From NCBI GenBank assembly GCA_963811255.1, contig CAWEQI010000003.1:1612001-1676000 (forward strand): a stretch of DNA of 64,000 bases, read 5' to 3'. This DNA comes from Croceibacterium_B sp963811255. GTDB lineage: Bacteria; Pseudomonadota; Alphaproteobacteria; Sphingomonadales; Sphingomonadaceae. The notes beneath the pieces are model-generated. The model searched no databases. It was not told the origin of the DNA and was given only the letters and a program-made list of their open reading frames with translations. Made by a program: the position numbers and the translations under genes. Positions 1 through 9,402 of the stretch are shown here, in pieces (positions within the stretch are counted from its first letter, which is position 1; every line of letters begins with the position of its first letter).

Positions 1-1
1 G

Positions 2-784
2 CGCTGGCTCAAGATCGCTTCGGCGCTGTGCGTGATCGCGATCCTCGGCTACGCGCTCGCCGACGTGAAGCCGCGGCCCAACGGCGGCAGCTGGTACGGC
101 TATACGCTCGGCACCATCGGCGCGCTGTTGATTGTTTGGCTGTCGCTGCTCGGCATTCGCAAGCGGGCGATGACGCCGGGGCGCTGGTCGCTCAAATCGT
201 GGACCAGCGCGCACGTCTATCTCGGGCTATCGCTGATCGTCATCGCCACCCTGCACACCGGCTTTCAGTTCGGCTGGAACGTCCACACGCTGGCCTATGC
301 GCTGATGATGCTGGTGATCGCCTCGGGCATCTACGGGATCGTCGTCTACTCGATGCTGCCGGTGTCGCTGAGCAACAACCGGCGCGAGATGACCACGCGC
401 GAGATGGTCGAATCGCTCGCCGCGATCGATCGCCAGCTCGACCAGGCCGCGCAGCCGCTGAGGCGCAACGAGGCCGACCTGGTGATCGCTGCGCTCGAGC
501 AGGATCCGTTCGGTTACGGTGTCTGGACCCGGCTTTCGGGCCGTTACCGCAACGACCGCACCGAGGCCGCGATGGCGGCGTTTTCCGACATCGGCCAACG
601 CAGCGAGGCGGAGGAGCGCGTGCGCGCGCTGCTCGGCAAGCGCATCGCCCAGCTGCAGCAGATCCGCCGACACATGAAGCTGAAGGCGATGCTCGAGGTG
701 TGGCTGTACGTCCATGTGCCGGCGACGATCGCCCTTCTCGGCGCACTGACGGCGCACATCGTCAGCGTGTTCTACTACTGGTGA
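2..784 (+). CDS. Membrane b-type cytochrome-like protein, 5' end outside the window
   Basis: The reading frame is open from base 2, so the N-terminus lies upstream of the window. About 260 residues are visible. Several hydrophobic helices carry histidines placed as in b-type cytochromes: one in SAHVYLG, one in TLHTGF, one in WNVHTLAY and two near the C-terminus (YVHVPAT and LTAHIVS). A charged, probably cytoplasmic segment lies between the third helix and the last. The stop is 7 bases before the FHA-decaheme gene, so the two are almost certainly cotranscribed. I infer a quinol- or flavin-linked b-haem protein that hands electrons to the periplasmic haems of its neighbour. The exact family (cytochrome b561, ferric reductase-like or other) cannot be fixed from this fragment. 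Confidence 0.7.
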   Translation, partial: RWLKIASALCVIAILGYALADVKPRPNGGSWYGYTLGTIGALLIVWLSLLGIRKRAMTPGRWSLKSWTSAHVYLGLSLIVIATLHTGFQFGWNVHTLAYALMMLVIASGIYGIVVYSMLPVSLSNNRREMTTREMVESLAAIDRQLDQAAQPLRRNEADLVIAALEQDPFGYGVWTRLSGRYRNDRTEAAMAAFSDIGQRSEAEERVRALLGKRIAQLQQIRRHMKLKAMLEVWLYVHVPATIALLGALTAHIVSVFYYW

Positions 785-791
785 GCGGCCG

Positions 792-2522
792 ATGAGCTTC
801 CGCGTCCGCACCATCGACCAGACCGCCGCCGGCCGCGAGATCGTCCGCGAACGCGAGATTCCCGGAGACACGCTGACCATCGGTCGCGCGGCCGAGAACG
901 ACATTCACTTGCCCGACCTGGCAATCGAGCAGCAGCACGTGCGGGTTTCGGCGACACCGAACGGTCAGCTGCGGGTCGAAGCGCTCGGCACGCTCGGCTT
1001 TAATCTCGACGGCCGCGCCGCGACGAACGGGACAGTCTCCCCGCGAGAGGGCGCCGAACTCGAGGTCGGCTCTTATCGCCTCGAATTCACTGCGGGCGAG
1101 GACGGTGCTGTCGCGGTCACGGTTCGTCGCGCCTCCGAACAGGAGGGGCATGGCAAGGAGGCGTTACGCGGCTTCGCGCTGGCCAGCGTGCTGCCCGGCA
1201 AACGTGTCGTCGCCTGGGCGGCGCTGGCGGTGATCCTGATCGCCTTTCTCGCGGTGCCGATCTATTCGCATATGACGCGCACGGTGGTGCAACCGAGCAT
1301 CGACAAGCCGGGCACGGTGGTGATGGACGCCAGCTGGTCGCCGGGCCCGCTCAGCGCCGCGCACCATGCGCTGGAGAACAATTGCGAGGCCTGCCACGTG
1401 AAGGCGTTCGTGGCCGTGCGCGACAACGCCTGCCTCGCCTGCCACAAGGACATCGGCGATCACGCCGCGCATGCGAAGCTGATCGCCGCGCGCGGCCCGA
1501 TGAGTTGGGGGGCGAGCTTCCAGCGGGCGGTCGCGACAGTATTCAACAAGCCGGGCCCCGGGGCGTGCACCGACTGTCATATCGAGCACCAGGGCAGCGG
1601 CCCGATGCCGGCGACGCGGCAGCAGTTCTGCGCCGATTGCCACGGCACCCTCGACCAGCGGCTCAAGGACACCAGGATCGGCGACGCTTCCGACTTCGGC
1701 AAGCTCCACCCAGAGTTCGCGGCGCTAATCGAGACCGAACCGGGGCAGAGCAAGCCAATGCCGGTTTCGCTCGCCTCGCATCCGAAACAGTGGGACGGCC
1801 TGCGTTTCTCGCACGCCGATCACCTCGACCGCAGCGGAGGGGTGGCGCGGATGGCGCGTAACATCGGCGCCGAGCGCGGCTACGGCTCAGCGCTCGATTG
1901 CAAGGATTGCCACCATCTCTCAGCCGACGGCGTGCGCTACCTACCGGTGAACATGGAGCGCGACTGCGAGGCGTGCCATAGCCTGGTGTACGACAAGGTC
2001 GGCTCGACCTTCCGCACCCTTCACCATGGCGACATCGCGCAAATGCAGGCCGACCTGGCCGCCTCCGACCGTTCGGGCCACCCGCCGATCGTCACCGGCC
2101 TGCGGCGCCCGGGCGAATACGCGCCCGGCGGACTGTACTACGGCAACTTCACCGGCGGCAGCGGCCTGGTTGCGCGGGCGATGGCCCCCGACGGGGTTTG
2201 CGGCGAATGCCACATCCCGAATCGCGTCAACGGCCGCCTCGGGGTGATGCCGGTGAGCCAGCCGACCCGCTTCTTCGCGCACGGCTGGTTCAGCCATGCC
2301 GACCACACCCAGCAAAAGTGCACCGCCTGCCACGCCGCGAGAACCTCGAAGAGTTCGGCCGACCTGCTGCTGCCGGGGATCGGCAAGTGCCGCGAATGCC
2401 ACCTGGGCGAAGACTCGACGAAGGCCAAGGTGCCCTCAAGCTGCGTGATGTGCCACAGCTATCACCCGCGCGAGGGCGCGCCGGCTGCGGCCGAACAGAT
2501 CGCCATGCGGCACGAGGAGTGA
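792..2522 (+). CDS. FHA domain / transmembrane / decaheme cytochrome c fusion
   Basis: The protein has 576 residues. Residues 1-115 resemble a forkhead-associated domain, with GR at 31-32 and a His at 49; the usual Ser before that His is replaced (EQQH). A single hydrophobic helix spans about 139-160. From residue 198 to about 552 there are ten CxxCH haem-binding motifs, so the C-terminal part should be periplasmic and carry ten c-type haems. The topology is therefore a cytoplasmic phosphothreonine-reader-like domain joined through the membrane to an electron wire. The gene follows the membrane b-cytochrome by 7 bases and precedes the phosphodiesterase by 52. Motif counts are seen directly. 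Phosphopeptide binding is inferred and less certain because of the changed FHA motif. Confidence 0.85.
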   Translation: MSFRVRTIDQTAAGREIVREREIPGDTLTIGRAAENDIHLPDLAIEQQHVRVSATPNGQLRVEALGTLGFNLDGRAATNGTVSPREGAELEVGSYRLEFTAGEDGAVAVTVRRASEQEGHGKEALRGFALASVLPGKRVVAWAALAVILIAFLAVPIYSHMTRTVVQPSIDKPGTVVMDASWSPGPLSAAHHALENNCEACHVKAFVAVRDNACLACHKDIGDHAAHAKLIAARGPMSWGASFQRAVATVFNKPGPGACTDCHIEHQGSGPMPATRQQFCADCHGTLDQRLKDTRIGDASDFGKLHPEFAALIETEPGQSKPMPVSLASHPKQWDGLRFSHADHLDRSGGVARMARNIGAERGYGSALDCKDCHHLSADGVRYLPVNMERDCEACHSLVYDKVGSTFRTLHHGDIAQMQADLAASDRSGHPPIVTGLRRPGEYAPGGLYYGNFTGGSGLVARAMAPDGVCGECHIPNRVNGRLGVMPVSQPTRFFAHGWFSHADHTQQKCTACHAARTSKSSADLLLPGIGKCRECHLGEDSTKAKVPSSCVMCHSYHPREGAPAAAEQIAMRHEE

Positions 2523-2574
2523 GGGAAGCGTTTTCGGCAGGGTCGGCCGGAAGAAGAGAACAGGGGACCGCTCA

Positions 2575-3438
2575 ATGCTGATCGCGCAGATGACCGATAT
2601 CCACATCGGTTTCGCGCCTCATGAGAAGCCGGAGGAATTAAACCGGCAGCGCTTTCGCGCCACCCTGGCGCGCATCCTCGACGCGCCCAATCGCCCCGAC
2701 ATGCTGGTGCTGAGCGGAGACATCACCGACCGCGGCGACCAGGAGAGCTACCGGCGCACGGCGGACCTGCTCGCGGATTGCCCGTTTCCGGTGTGGCCGA
2801 TGTGCGGCAACCACGATGTTCGCGACAAGTTGCTGCGGGCGTTCCCGCAAGTGAGCGCCGACGACGGGTTTCTACAGTACGTGATCGAGCAGGACGGGCT
2901 CAGGATCATCCTGCTCGACACGCTCGAGGAAGGGCGCCACGGCGGCGCCTTCTGTCAACGCCGGCAGGCGTGGCTGGAGGAGCGCCTAGACGAGGCGCCG
3001 GACGCGCCCACGCTGATCTTCATGCACCACCCGCCGGTAGTCAGCGGCATCGGCTGGATGGATCCGGGCGCCGACGAGCCATGGGTCCGCCGCATGGCCG
3101 CGGCGCTGAGGGGACGTGAACAGGTGCTGGCGATCCATTGCGGGCATCTCCATCGTCCCCTGGCGACGACCTTCGAGGGCATTCCACTGGGCGTCACTTC
3201 CTCGGTCGCGCCGCTGGTGGCGATGGACCTGCGCGAAATCGACCCGAACCAGCCCGACGAACGCGATCTCATCACCACCGAACCGCCGTGCTATGCGATT
3301 CACCGGTGGGACGGCGCCAGCCTGGTGACCCATTACGAGCGGATTTCCGACTGGCGCGTGCTGGCCCATTACACCGAAAAGCTGCAGCCGATGATCCGCG
3401 ATATGGTCGCCGAGCGCGAACCGACGCCGCAGAAATAG
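2575..3438 (+). CDS. CpdA-like class III cyclic-nucleotide phosphodiesterase (metallophosphoesterase)
   Basis: A 287-residue calcineurin-like phosphoesterase. All metal-binding blocks are visible: TDIH near the N-terminus, SGDITD, CGNHD, MHHPP and HCGHLH. This arrangement and length match CpdA-type 3',5'-cAMP phosphodiesterases, which hydrolyse cAMP in the cytoplasm; no signal peptide is seen. The ATG is preceded by AGGGGA at about 8 bases, supporting the start. The gene is last in the short plus-strand operon and converges on the large minus-strand operon, which encodes a class III cyclase. I infer that it balances that cyclase. Substrates other than cAMP are possible for this family. Confidence 0.85.
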   Translation: MLIAQMTDIHIGFAPHEKPEELNRQRFRATLARILDAPNRPDMLVLSGDITDRGDQESYRRTADLLADCPFPVWPMCGNHDVRDKLLRAFPQVSADDGFLQYVIEQDGLRIILLDTLEEGRHGGAFCQRRQAWLEERLDEAPDAPTLIFMHHPPVVSGIGWMDPGADEPWVRRMAAALRGREQVLAIHCGHLHRPLATTFEGIPLGVTSSVAPLVAMDLREIDPNQPDERDLITTEPPCYAIHRWDGASLVTHYERISDWRVLAHYTEKLQPMIRDMVAEREPTPQK

Positions 3439-3459
3439 GATTGAGCTGCGGGCAGAAAT

Positions 3460-3490
3460 CCTCCCCGAGCAAGCTCGGGAGGGTTTATTT
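3460..3490. terminator. Shared convergent hairpin terminator
   Basis: CCCGAGC and GCTCGGG pair across a two-base AA loop, with weaker pairing beyond and T-rich sequence (TTTATTT) on the plus-strand side. It lies between the convergent ends of the phosphodiesterase and the decaheme LVIVD gene and slightly overlaps the latter's stop codon. It probably ends plus-strand transcription. On the minus strand it follows the stop directly but no clear U-tract is seen. Confidence 0.55.
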
Positions 3491-6400
3491 CCCGGCCAGT
3501 AGCGGGCCCTTGCCCGGAACCCAGGCGTTCATGTCGACTTTGTCGCTGACTTTCCACACCGCGCCCTTGCTGGTGAGGAACAGCTTTTCCATTTCCTTGC
3601 GGGTGAACGGGCGCGAGCCGATGCGGCCGAACACGGCGATCTGGCCGCCGGTCTCGTCCACCGCCCGGTCGCGGTCGAGGCCTTTCGACAGCGCCAGCGC
3701 CGGCGACGGCGTTTTGGCCCAGGCGATCAACTGCGGCTCGGGCGCGGGCGAGAAGCCGTAGAAGTTCGGCTGGCTTTCCGGACTGGTCAGCTGGATCACT
3801 TTCAATCCGTTCGCCCCGTCGGCGACGTAGGCGAACATCGAGGCGTTGGTCGAACCGACGATCACATCCTCAACGTCGTTCATTTTGCCGCCGAAGGTGA
3901 CCATTCGATAGACCTTCGGCGATTCCGGCCGCGTGACATCGACGATCGCCAGCCCGTCCTCCTTGTCGGCGACATAGGCGTAGGTCCGGGCGACGTAGAG
4001 GCGCTGGGCATTGCCGAGCGGCAGCGTCGATGCCGGCAGGTGCCGCGGCTTGGCGAGATCGGTGACGTCGAACAGTTCGAGCCCGTTTGCGGTCGTGACC
4101 CACAGGTAACGGAACTGGATCGCGCTGGCGCGCGGATCGTCAAGCGGCACCACGCTGGTCACCTGCGGATCAAGGCAGGTTTCGCCCTTCTTCGCATCGA
4201 CCGTGCACGGCTTCTCGCGCGACCACGGCTTGGGCAAATGGATCGTCACCAGCGCCTTGTCGGTGACGACGTAGGCATAATCGCCCGCCAACGTGATGTG
4301 CCGTGCGCCCGTCAGCACGCCGCCGGGATTGAAGGCCAGCGCGCGATTGAGGAAGTTGTTCCGGAACTCGCGGTCGGCCAGCGTGTCGACGTTGACCGCG
4401 ATCAGCCCTTCCACGCTGTCGGTGATGAAAGCGTAGTGATAGACCGGGCTGAACGGCTGCTCGTCGTTCATCTTCCGCATCGGCGCGGTGTTGCGCAGCG
4501 GCGCGATCGACTGGTCGGTCGGCAGGGCCATGCAGGTGGCGTTCTTCGTCGCCACGTGGGTATTGTGACCGAGCGGCGAGAACGGCGCGCTGAGTATCTT
4601 CTCCGACACGCCCTTGTTGGCGATCGAGGCGACGTCGTAGACCTCGAATCCGCCCTTGCCTTGGGCGACGTACATGTATTCGCCACGCAGTTGCAGACAG
4701 CCGACCCGGCCGGGCGTGCCCTTGGTCACGTTCTCGAACCGCTCGAGCGGATGGGTCTCGCCCGAAGCCTTCTTGTCGAACGTCTCGCCGCGGGTCCAGT
4801 CCTTGAGCTCGCGATGGTTGTCGTCGACGAACTGCTTGTAATAATCGGGGTAGGCGTACTTGTGCAGGTATGATCCGAGCACCGCCTGCGGCTCGCTCCA
4901 CTCCGTCACTCGCACCGCCTCGAAGCCGCCTTCGAGCCCAGTCCAGGCGTTGAGCCCGACGAAGTTGACGGTGTTGGTCCCCAGCAAGAGGAGCTGGGCC
5001 ATGATCGCGTTGTTGTCGTCCTTGTCCGACAGGTGGCAATCGGTGCAGGTCTTGGTCTCCTGCGTGCGCACGGTGTGCGGGAAATGCGGCGCGAAGGCCT
5101 GGCTCGAAAAGCCGATCGCGCTGATCGGTGGCTGCTGGGTATAGATCCGTTCGCGATTGATGTTGGTACTCGACAGGACCAGCGCCGAACTGCTTCGCAC
5201 CGGGGCGATCTCGTTGCCCTTGGTGTTCTGGTGAATGCCGAGCTGGAACATGTCGCTGCGCGCGACTTGCGGGTTGTAGGTGGCGAAGTTGCGAGTCTCC
5301 TCGCCCTCGTAATGATGGCTGTCGGTCTTCCAGTTGGCCTCGATCGGCAAGTGGCAGCCGCCGCAGCTGGTGGTCCACGACAGATGGCAGGTGAAGCAGG
5401 CCATCTTGTCTTCGGGATGCGCCCGCTGGTCGCGCGGGACGCCGAGGCCGAAGGCGAACTTGCCGTCCTCCGCGCCGGAAATGCTCATCAGCTTGGCGCG
5501 CGCCGCCTTGGCGTTGAAATGCGGATTGCTCGGATCGACGCTGTCCTTGACCAGGCTCACGCGCCATTCGAGCTTCGGATCGACCACCGAGCGCTGGATC
5601 AGTTGCTTGCGGCCCATGCTGTCGTAAGTCCACTCGAAGCGGCGCTTGCCGTCGGGATTGCGCAGCAGCGACAGATCATGGCCCTTGGGCGGCGCGGCCG
5701 GACCGCTGGTGCGCAGCGTGGGGTACGCGTCCACGGTGCCGTGGCAGTCCTTGCAGCCGATCTCGATCGCGCTCGCAACTTCGCTGTAGATCAGGCCGCT
5801 GCCGTGGCTGTCCTGCTCGAAATGGCAGTCGGCGCATTGCATGCCCTTCTCGGCATGGATGTCCATCAGGTGGACCGCCTTGCCCGGGTTGACCCCCGGC
5901 TTCACGAACGCACCCTCGCCGTCCTTGCGCCACTTCTGCGGATCGTCGGGGCGAACGATATGCGCCGTGTCGGTGCCGTAAGTCGCCATGTTGCCTTCGG
6001 CGTCGAGCAGGTTGCCGACCCGGTCGCGCTTGAACACCCCGCGGAAGTTCCACCCGTGACCGTGGTAATCGGCGAATTGCGTATCCTTGAGCTGGGGATC
6101 GAGGTCGTGGACGTGGCGGACGAAATCGAGGTCGGCCCACTTGCCGCGCGGCGAGGCGCCTTCGGGGTTGCGGGTCAGCACCTTCAGCCGTTCCTCGGCG
6201 GTCGGGTATTTCTGCCGCTTGGGCCACATGAACGGCGCGTCGGATTCGTAGTCCCACATCGTGTAGCCGAGGAACGAGTTCAGGAAGATGTTCGGCTGGT
6301 GCATGTGGCAGGTCATGCACTGCGAGGTCGGGATCGAGCGGGTGAACACGTGCTGCAGCGGATGGCCGCTCTCGCCGCCCAGCTCTCCCGGCTGGCGCAG

Positions 6401-7531
6401 TGAGCCGTGGTCGCCGGTGGCGATCGTCGGATCGACCGTCATCGTCTGTCCATCGCGCCCGTCCTTGGCGTAGGTCAGGCTGTGGGTCGGCTGGCGGTCG
6501 TTGGCGTAGACCACGTGGCACCCGGCGCAGCCGGACTGGCGATAGTCGCCCGGCTGGTCGTTGGTGCCCATGAACCACATGTAGGGATCGTTGAGGCGCG
6601 TCTTGTGCAGGTTGAGCACCGCGATCGCGATCCTCAGGCCGGTGCCCGGGCCGCGGTTCGACTGCTTGAGGTCCGGCCGCCCGGGTTCCTCGAGCTTCTG
6701 GATGCTGCCGCTGTCGTTCGGCAGCCCGATCTCGGGGAACGAGGGGTTGATGACCCGGCCGCCGCGCTCGAACACCCGGAACACGTCCGACGGCGGGACC
6801 ACTTGCCAGGTCGGCAGCGGGTAGAGCTTGGCGAGGGCGTCGTGAGCCTTCTGCTTGTCGGTCACGGTGCCGGGCGGATTGCCCGGGCTGAGGATTTCGG
6901 CCGGCTTGCCGTCGCGGGTGTATTGCTCGCCGACCACCGCGCTCTTGAACGGCAGAACGCCGTTGTTGTAGGCGCCCGCCGCCCAGAACATCGCCGAGTT
7001 GGACATCAGCGAGCGCTCGGCGCCCTCGATCTGTTTGATATGGCACGCCCCGCAGGCTTCGCGCGCGACGCGGTAGTCGCTCGGATTGACGAAGCGGACG
7101 AACTCCGGCGCTTCCTTGTTGAGCAGGGTGTACGACCGCTTGGGATTGGCCGAATCCGGATAATGCCACGCCTCGGGATAGCGCGGCAGCACGTGCGCCT
7201 TTTCGCGCGCGGCGACATAGGCCGGATCGTCGTGCGCCAGCTTGGCGTCGCCCATCACGCTCGCGTCCCCGCCGTGGCAATCGGTACAGCCGAGCCGCAC
7301 CGCCGGAGTGGTGTGCATCGTCGCCGCGTCGCTGGCGGTGTGACATGAGATGCACCCGGCGGACTTCGCCTGCATCTCGGCGGCCGTTTCCTGCGCCGGC
7401 GCCGGCGGCGCGGTGACATAGTGCCGCTCTACCGGCTTTTCGCCTTCGGACGCACTCAGCTGGGCCGATCCGGCGATGCCGAACGCCAACAGGAGAAGGG
7501 CGACCAGGGCGAGGAGGCGAGTGCGAGTCAT
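3485..7531 (-). CDS. Secreted decaheme cytochrome c with C-terminal LVIVD beta-propeller
   Basis: The protein has 1348 residues and an N-terminal signal peptide (residues 1-28, hydrophobic core LLALVALLLLAFGIAG). Ten CxxCH motifs lie between residue 60 and about 830. After about residue 880 the haem motifs stop and LVIVD-type repeats follow (FEVYDVASI, LELFDVTDL, LAIVDVTRP, LKVIQLTSP), which in known families form a beta-propeller. The ATG overlaps the stop of the porin gene by one base (TGATG), so translation is probably coupled. It is the last gene of the long minus-strand unit. I infer an extracytoplasmic, possibly surface-exposed electron-transfer protein; whether it acts as a terminal reductase, an oxidase or a wire is unknown. 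The length and fusion are unlike well-characterised MtrA/MtrC decahemes. Confidence 0.85.
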   Translation of the reverse strand: MTRTRLLALVALLLLAFGIAGSAQLSASEGEKPVERHYVTAPPAPAQETAAEMQAKSAGCISCHTASDAATMHTTPAVRLGCTDCHGGDASVMGDAKLAHDDPAYVAAREKAHVLPRYPEAWHYPDSANPKRSYTLLNKEAPEFVRFVNPSDYRVAREACGACHIKQIEGAERSLMSNSAMFWAAGAYNNGVLPFKSAVVGEQYTRDGKPAEILSPGNPPGTVTDKQKAHDALAKLYPLPTWQVVPPSDVFRVFERGGRVINPSFPEIGLPNDSGSIQKLEEPGRPDLKQSNRGPGTGLRIAIAVLNLHKTRLNDPYMWFMGTNDQPGDYRQSGCAGCHVVYANDRQPTHSLTYAKDGRDGQTMTVDPTIATGDHGSLRQPGELGGESGHPLQHVFTRSIPTSQCMTCHMHQPNIFLNSFLGYTMWDYESDAPFMWPKRQKYPTAEERLKVLTRNPEGASPRGKWADLDFVRHVHDLDPQLKDTQFADYHGHGWNFRGVFKRDRVGNLLDAEGNMATYGTDTAHIVRPDDPQKWRKDGEGAFVKPGVNPGKAVHLMDIHAEKGMQCADCHFEQDSHGSGLIYSEVASAIEIGCKDCHGTVDAYPTLRTSGPAAPPKGHDLSLLRNPDGKRRFEWTYDSMGRKQLIQRSVVDPKLEWRVSLVKDSVDPSNPHFNAKAARAKLMSISGAEDGKFAFGLGVPRDQRAHPEDKMACFTCHLSWTTSCGGCHLPIEANWKTDSHHYEGEETRNFATYNPQVARSDMFQLGIHQNTKGNEIAPVRSSSALVLSSTNINRERIYTQQPPISAIGFSSQAFAPHFPHTVRTQETKTCTDCHLSDKDDNNAIMAQLLLLGTNTVNFVGLNAWTGLEGGFEAVRVTEWSEPQAVLGSYLHKYAYPDYYKQFVDDNHRELKDWTRGETFDKKASGETHPLERFENVTKGTPGRVGCLQLRGEYMYVAQGKGGFEVYDVASIANKGVSEKILSAPFSPLGHNTHVATKNATCMALPTDQSIAPLRNTAPMRKMNDEQPFSPVYHYAFITDSVEGLIAVNVDTLADREFRNNFLNRALAFNPGGVLTGARHITLAGDYAYVVTDKALVTIHLPKPWSREKPCTVDAKKGETCLDPQVTSVVPLDDPRASAIQFRYLWVTTANGLELFDVTDLAKPRHLPASTLPLGNAQRLYVARTYAYVADKEDGLAIVDVTRPESPKVYRMVTFGGKMNDVEDVIVGSTNASMFAYVADGANGLKVIQLTSPESQPNFYGFSPAPEPQLIAWAKTPSPALALSKGLDRDRAVDETGGQIAVFGRIGSRPFTRKEMEKLFLTSKGAVWKVSDKVDMNAWVPGKGPLLAGK

Positions 7532-9402
7532 CAGTAGCTTAAGATCACATTGGCCAGCACCGAATAGTAAGTGCGCTGCCCTTCAAGGTTGTCGAAAAGG
7601 TCGCGAAAGCCGCTTCCGGCGACCAGCGCCGCGCCCGACAGGCGCACGACGATGTTCTGCGTCGCCTTCGGCCGGTAGATTGTCGCCGCCGACAAATCCC
7701 AGCCCACATCGCGCGGTATGCTGCCTTCGTTGCGCAGCGTCTGCAGCACGGCGGTGTTCTGAAACCACAAGTGGTTGGCGTTTGTCGAAATACGCAGCTG
7801 CGGCAGCACGTCGAAATCGCCGCCGAGGCCGACCAGCTCGAGCCCGGGATTGTTGAAATTCGACTGCCCCTCGTCCTTCGACGAGCGCAGATCGTTGAGC
7901 ATGCCATTGCGGCCGCTCAGCGAGATCGCCCGCCCGCCGCCGACGAACGGGATCGCCTGGCGGATCCAGTAGCTGGTGTCGGCCCCGGCAAAGATCGGAT
8001 TCTCGACAATCGAATCGAAACCAGTCTCGGTGTTGTCATAGGGATGGCCGTCGCCGCTGGCGTAGGCGCCCGACAGGCGGAAGCGCATCCAGTTGTGGTC
8101 GTAACTGAGCTCGGCTGCGGCGAAGAAAGCGCGGATCTTCGCCGGCTGACTGGTGAAGATACTGTTCCGGTCCTGCCCCAACGCGCCGTAGACGCTGGCG
8201 GTCAGGTTGAGCCGGCCGATGTGCCCGTCGGCGCTGTAGCCGAGATAGAACACGTCGTAGTCGCGGCCGCGCAGATTGCCGATCAGCGCCGGACGCACCG
8301 GGAAGCCGTTGCTATCGACATGGATTCCGCCGGCTTCGCGGTTGCGGTTGTAAACCACCGTGATCTGGCTGGTCAGCGCCGGGATCAGGAAATCCTGGCG
8401 ATAGACATTGGCGACGAACACCCAGTCCTTGCGCGGGCTTTGCGTGACATCGTTGAGCCCGCTGTTGGTGTCCTTCTCGAGCCGCCAGAACGCCGCCAGG
8501 TTGTACTGGAAGCGGTTATCGTCGCGGTCGCCGAACAGCCGCACGCCGAGCTGCTCGTCATTGAACAGGAACCCGCGGAAATCGGACTGGAATGGCTGGA
8601 TGCCGACCCGCACCGCGTCGAAGTCGTAGCGCGCCGAAACGTTGCGGATGTGATAGTCGACGAACGCTTCCTGCACGCCGAGGAACTGGTCGAAGCGGTG
8701 CGAGGGCTTCGACGGCTGGACGAACAGAATGCGTTTTTCGGGTACGTTGGCGTAATTGAAGTTGAGCGCCAGCGTCAGCTTGTATTCGATCTCGGGCGGC
8801 TTGAACGCGGTGCTGCCCTTGGTCAGGGCGGTGCCGACGATGAAGGTCTGCGAGGCGAAGTAGCTGGCGTCCTTGCCGAACACGTCGATGCTGTGCGGGC
8901 GTTCGGTGGTCTGCACGCCGACCGGTAGCGGAAAGGTGCGCGGCTCGAACACGCTGTCGCTCACCGCATTGAGGGCGAAGAACCAGTCGTCGCCCTTGAT
9001 CGGCAGCCACGGCACCTTGGCGCGGTCGATCGGCCGGTCGCCCTTGAGCGTGTTCTGGTGATAGGGATCCCACCAGTGCTCGGTGACGAGACCGAGCGAC
9101 TGGATCAGCCGCCAGCGGTCGGGGATCGGGATCTGATCGGTCGGGAACGCCTGCGGCGGCGGCGCGCGGATCGCGCCCGGGTTGTCCTGTGTGACCGGCG
9201 GCGGCAGCGGCTCGACGTAGCCCGGCTTTCGGCGGCCTTCGATCACACCGTTGTCGACCGGCGGCGGGCTCAATTCCTGGTCGGCGCCCTGATCCTGCTG
9301 CCGGTCCGGTGCGGCCTGGTCCTGACGATCCTGCGGGGCATCGGCCGCCGCTTGCGGCGTGGAGGCCTGTAGCGCCAGCGAGATGAGGTACGCCGCACTC
9401 AT
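7531..9402 (-). CDS. Putative outer-membrane beta-barrel protein (porin-like)
   Basis: A 623-residue protein. The ATG at 9402 is chosen because it overlaps the upstream stop (TGATG); the longer open frame above it is only the shadow of the neighbour. A short hydrophobic leader (MSAAYLISLALQAS) is followed by a Pro/Gln/Asp-rich linker to about residue 100. The rest shows alternating polar/hydrophobic strands rich in aromatic residues and ends in VILSY, a terminal aromatic as in many outer-membrane barrels. No family was firmly recognised. It sits between a lipoprotein and a decaheme cytochrome, a layout reminiscent of porin-cytochrome electron conduits (MtrB/PioB type). No sequence homology to those is claimed. 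Confidence 0.7.
   Translation of the reverse strand: MSAAYLISLALQASTPQAAADAPQDRQDQAAPDRQQDQGADQELSPPPVDNGVIEGRRKPGYVEPLPPPVTQDNPGAIRAPPPQAFPTDQIPIPDRWRLIQSLGLVTEHWWDPYHQNTLKGDRPIDRAKVPWLPIKGDDWFFALNAVSDSVFEPRTFPLPVGVQTTERPHSIDVFGKDASYFASQTFIVGTALTKGSTAFKPPEIEYKLTLALNFNYANVPEKRILFVQPSKPSHRFDQFLGVQEAFVDYHIRNVSARYDFDAVRVGIQPFQSDFRGFLFNDEQLGVRLFGDRDDNRFQYNLAAFWRLEKDTNSGLNDVTQSPRKDWVFVANVYRQDFLIPALTSQITVVYNRNREAGGIHVDSNGFPVRPALIGNLRGRDYDVFYLGYSADGHIGRLNLTASVYGALGQDRNSIFTSQPAKIRAFFAAAELSYDHNWMRFRLSGAYASGDGHPYDNTETGFDSIVENPIFAGADTSYWIRQAIPFVGGGRAISLSGRNGMLNDLRSSKDEGQSNFNNPGLELVGLGGDFDVLPQLRISTNANHLWFQNTAVLQTLRNEGSIPRDVGWDLSAATIYRPKATQNIVVRLSGAALVAGSGFRDLFDNLEGQRTYYSVLANVILSY

Noticed and set aside
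5033..6403. Plus-strand frame of about 450 codons opposite the decaheme cytochrome
   Set aside because: Composition of a shadow frame; all ten haem motifs are on the minus strand.
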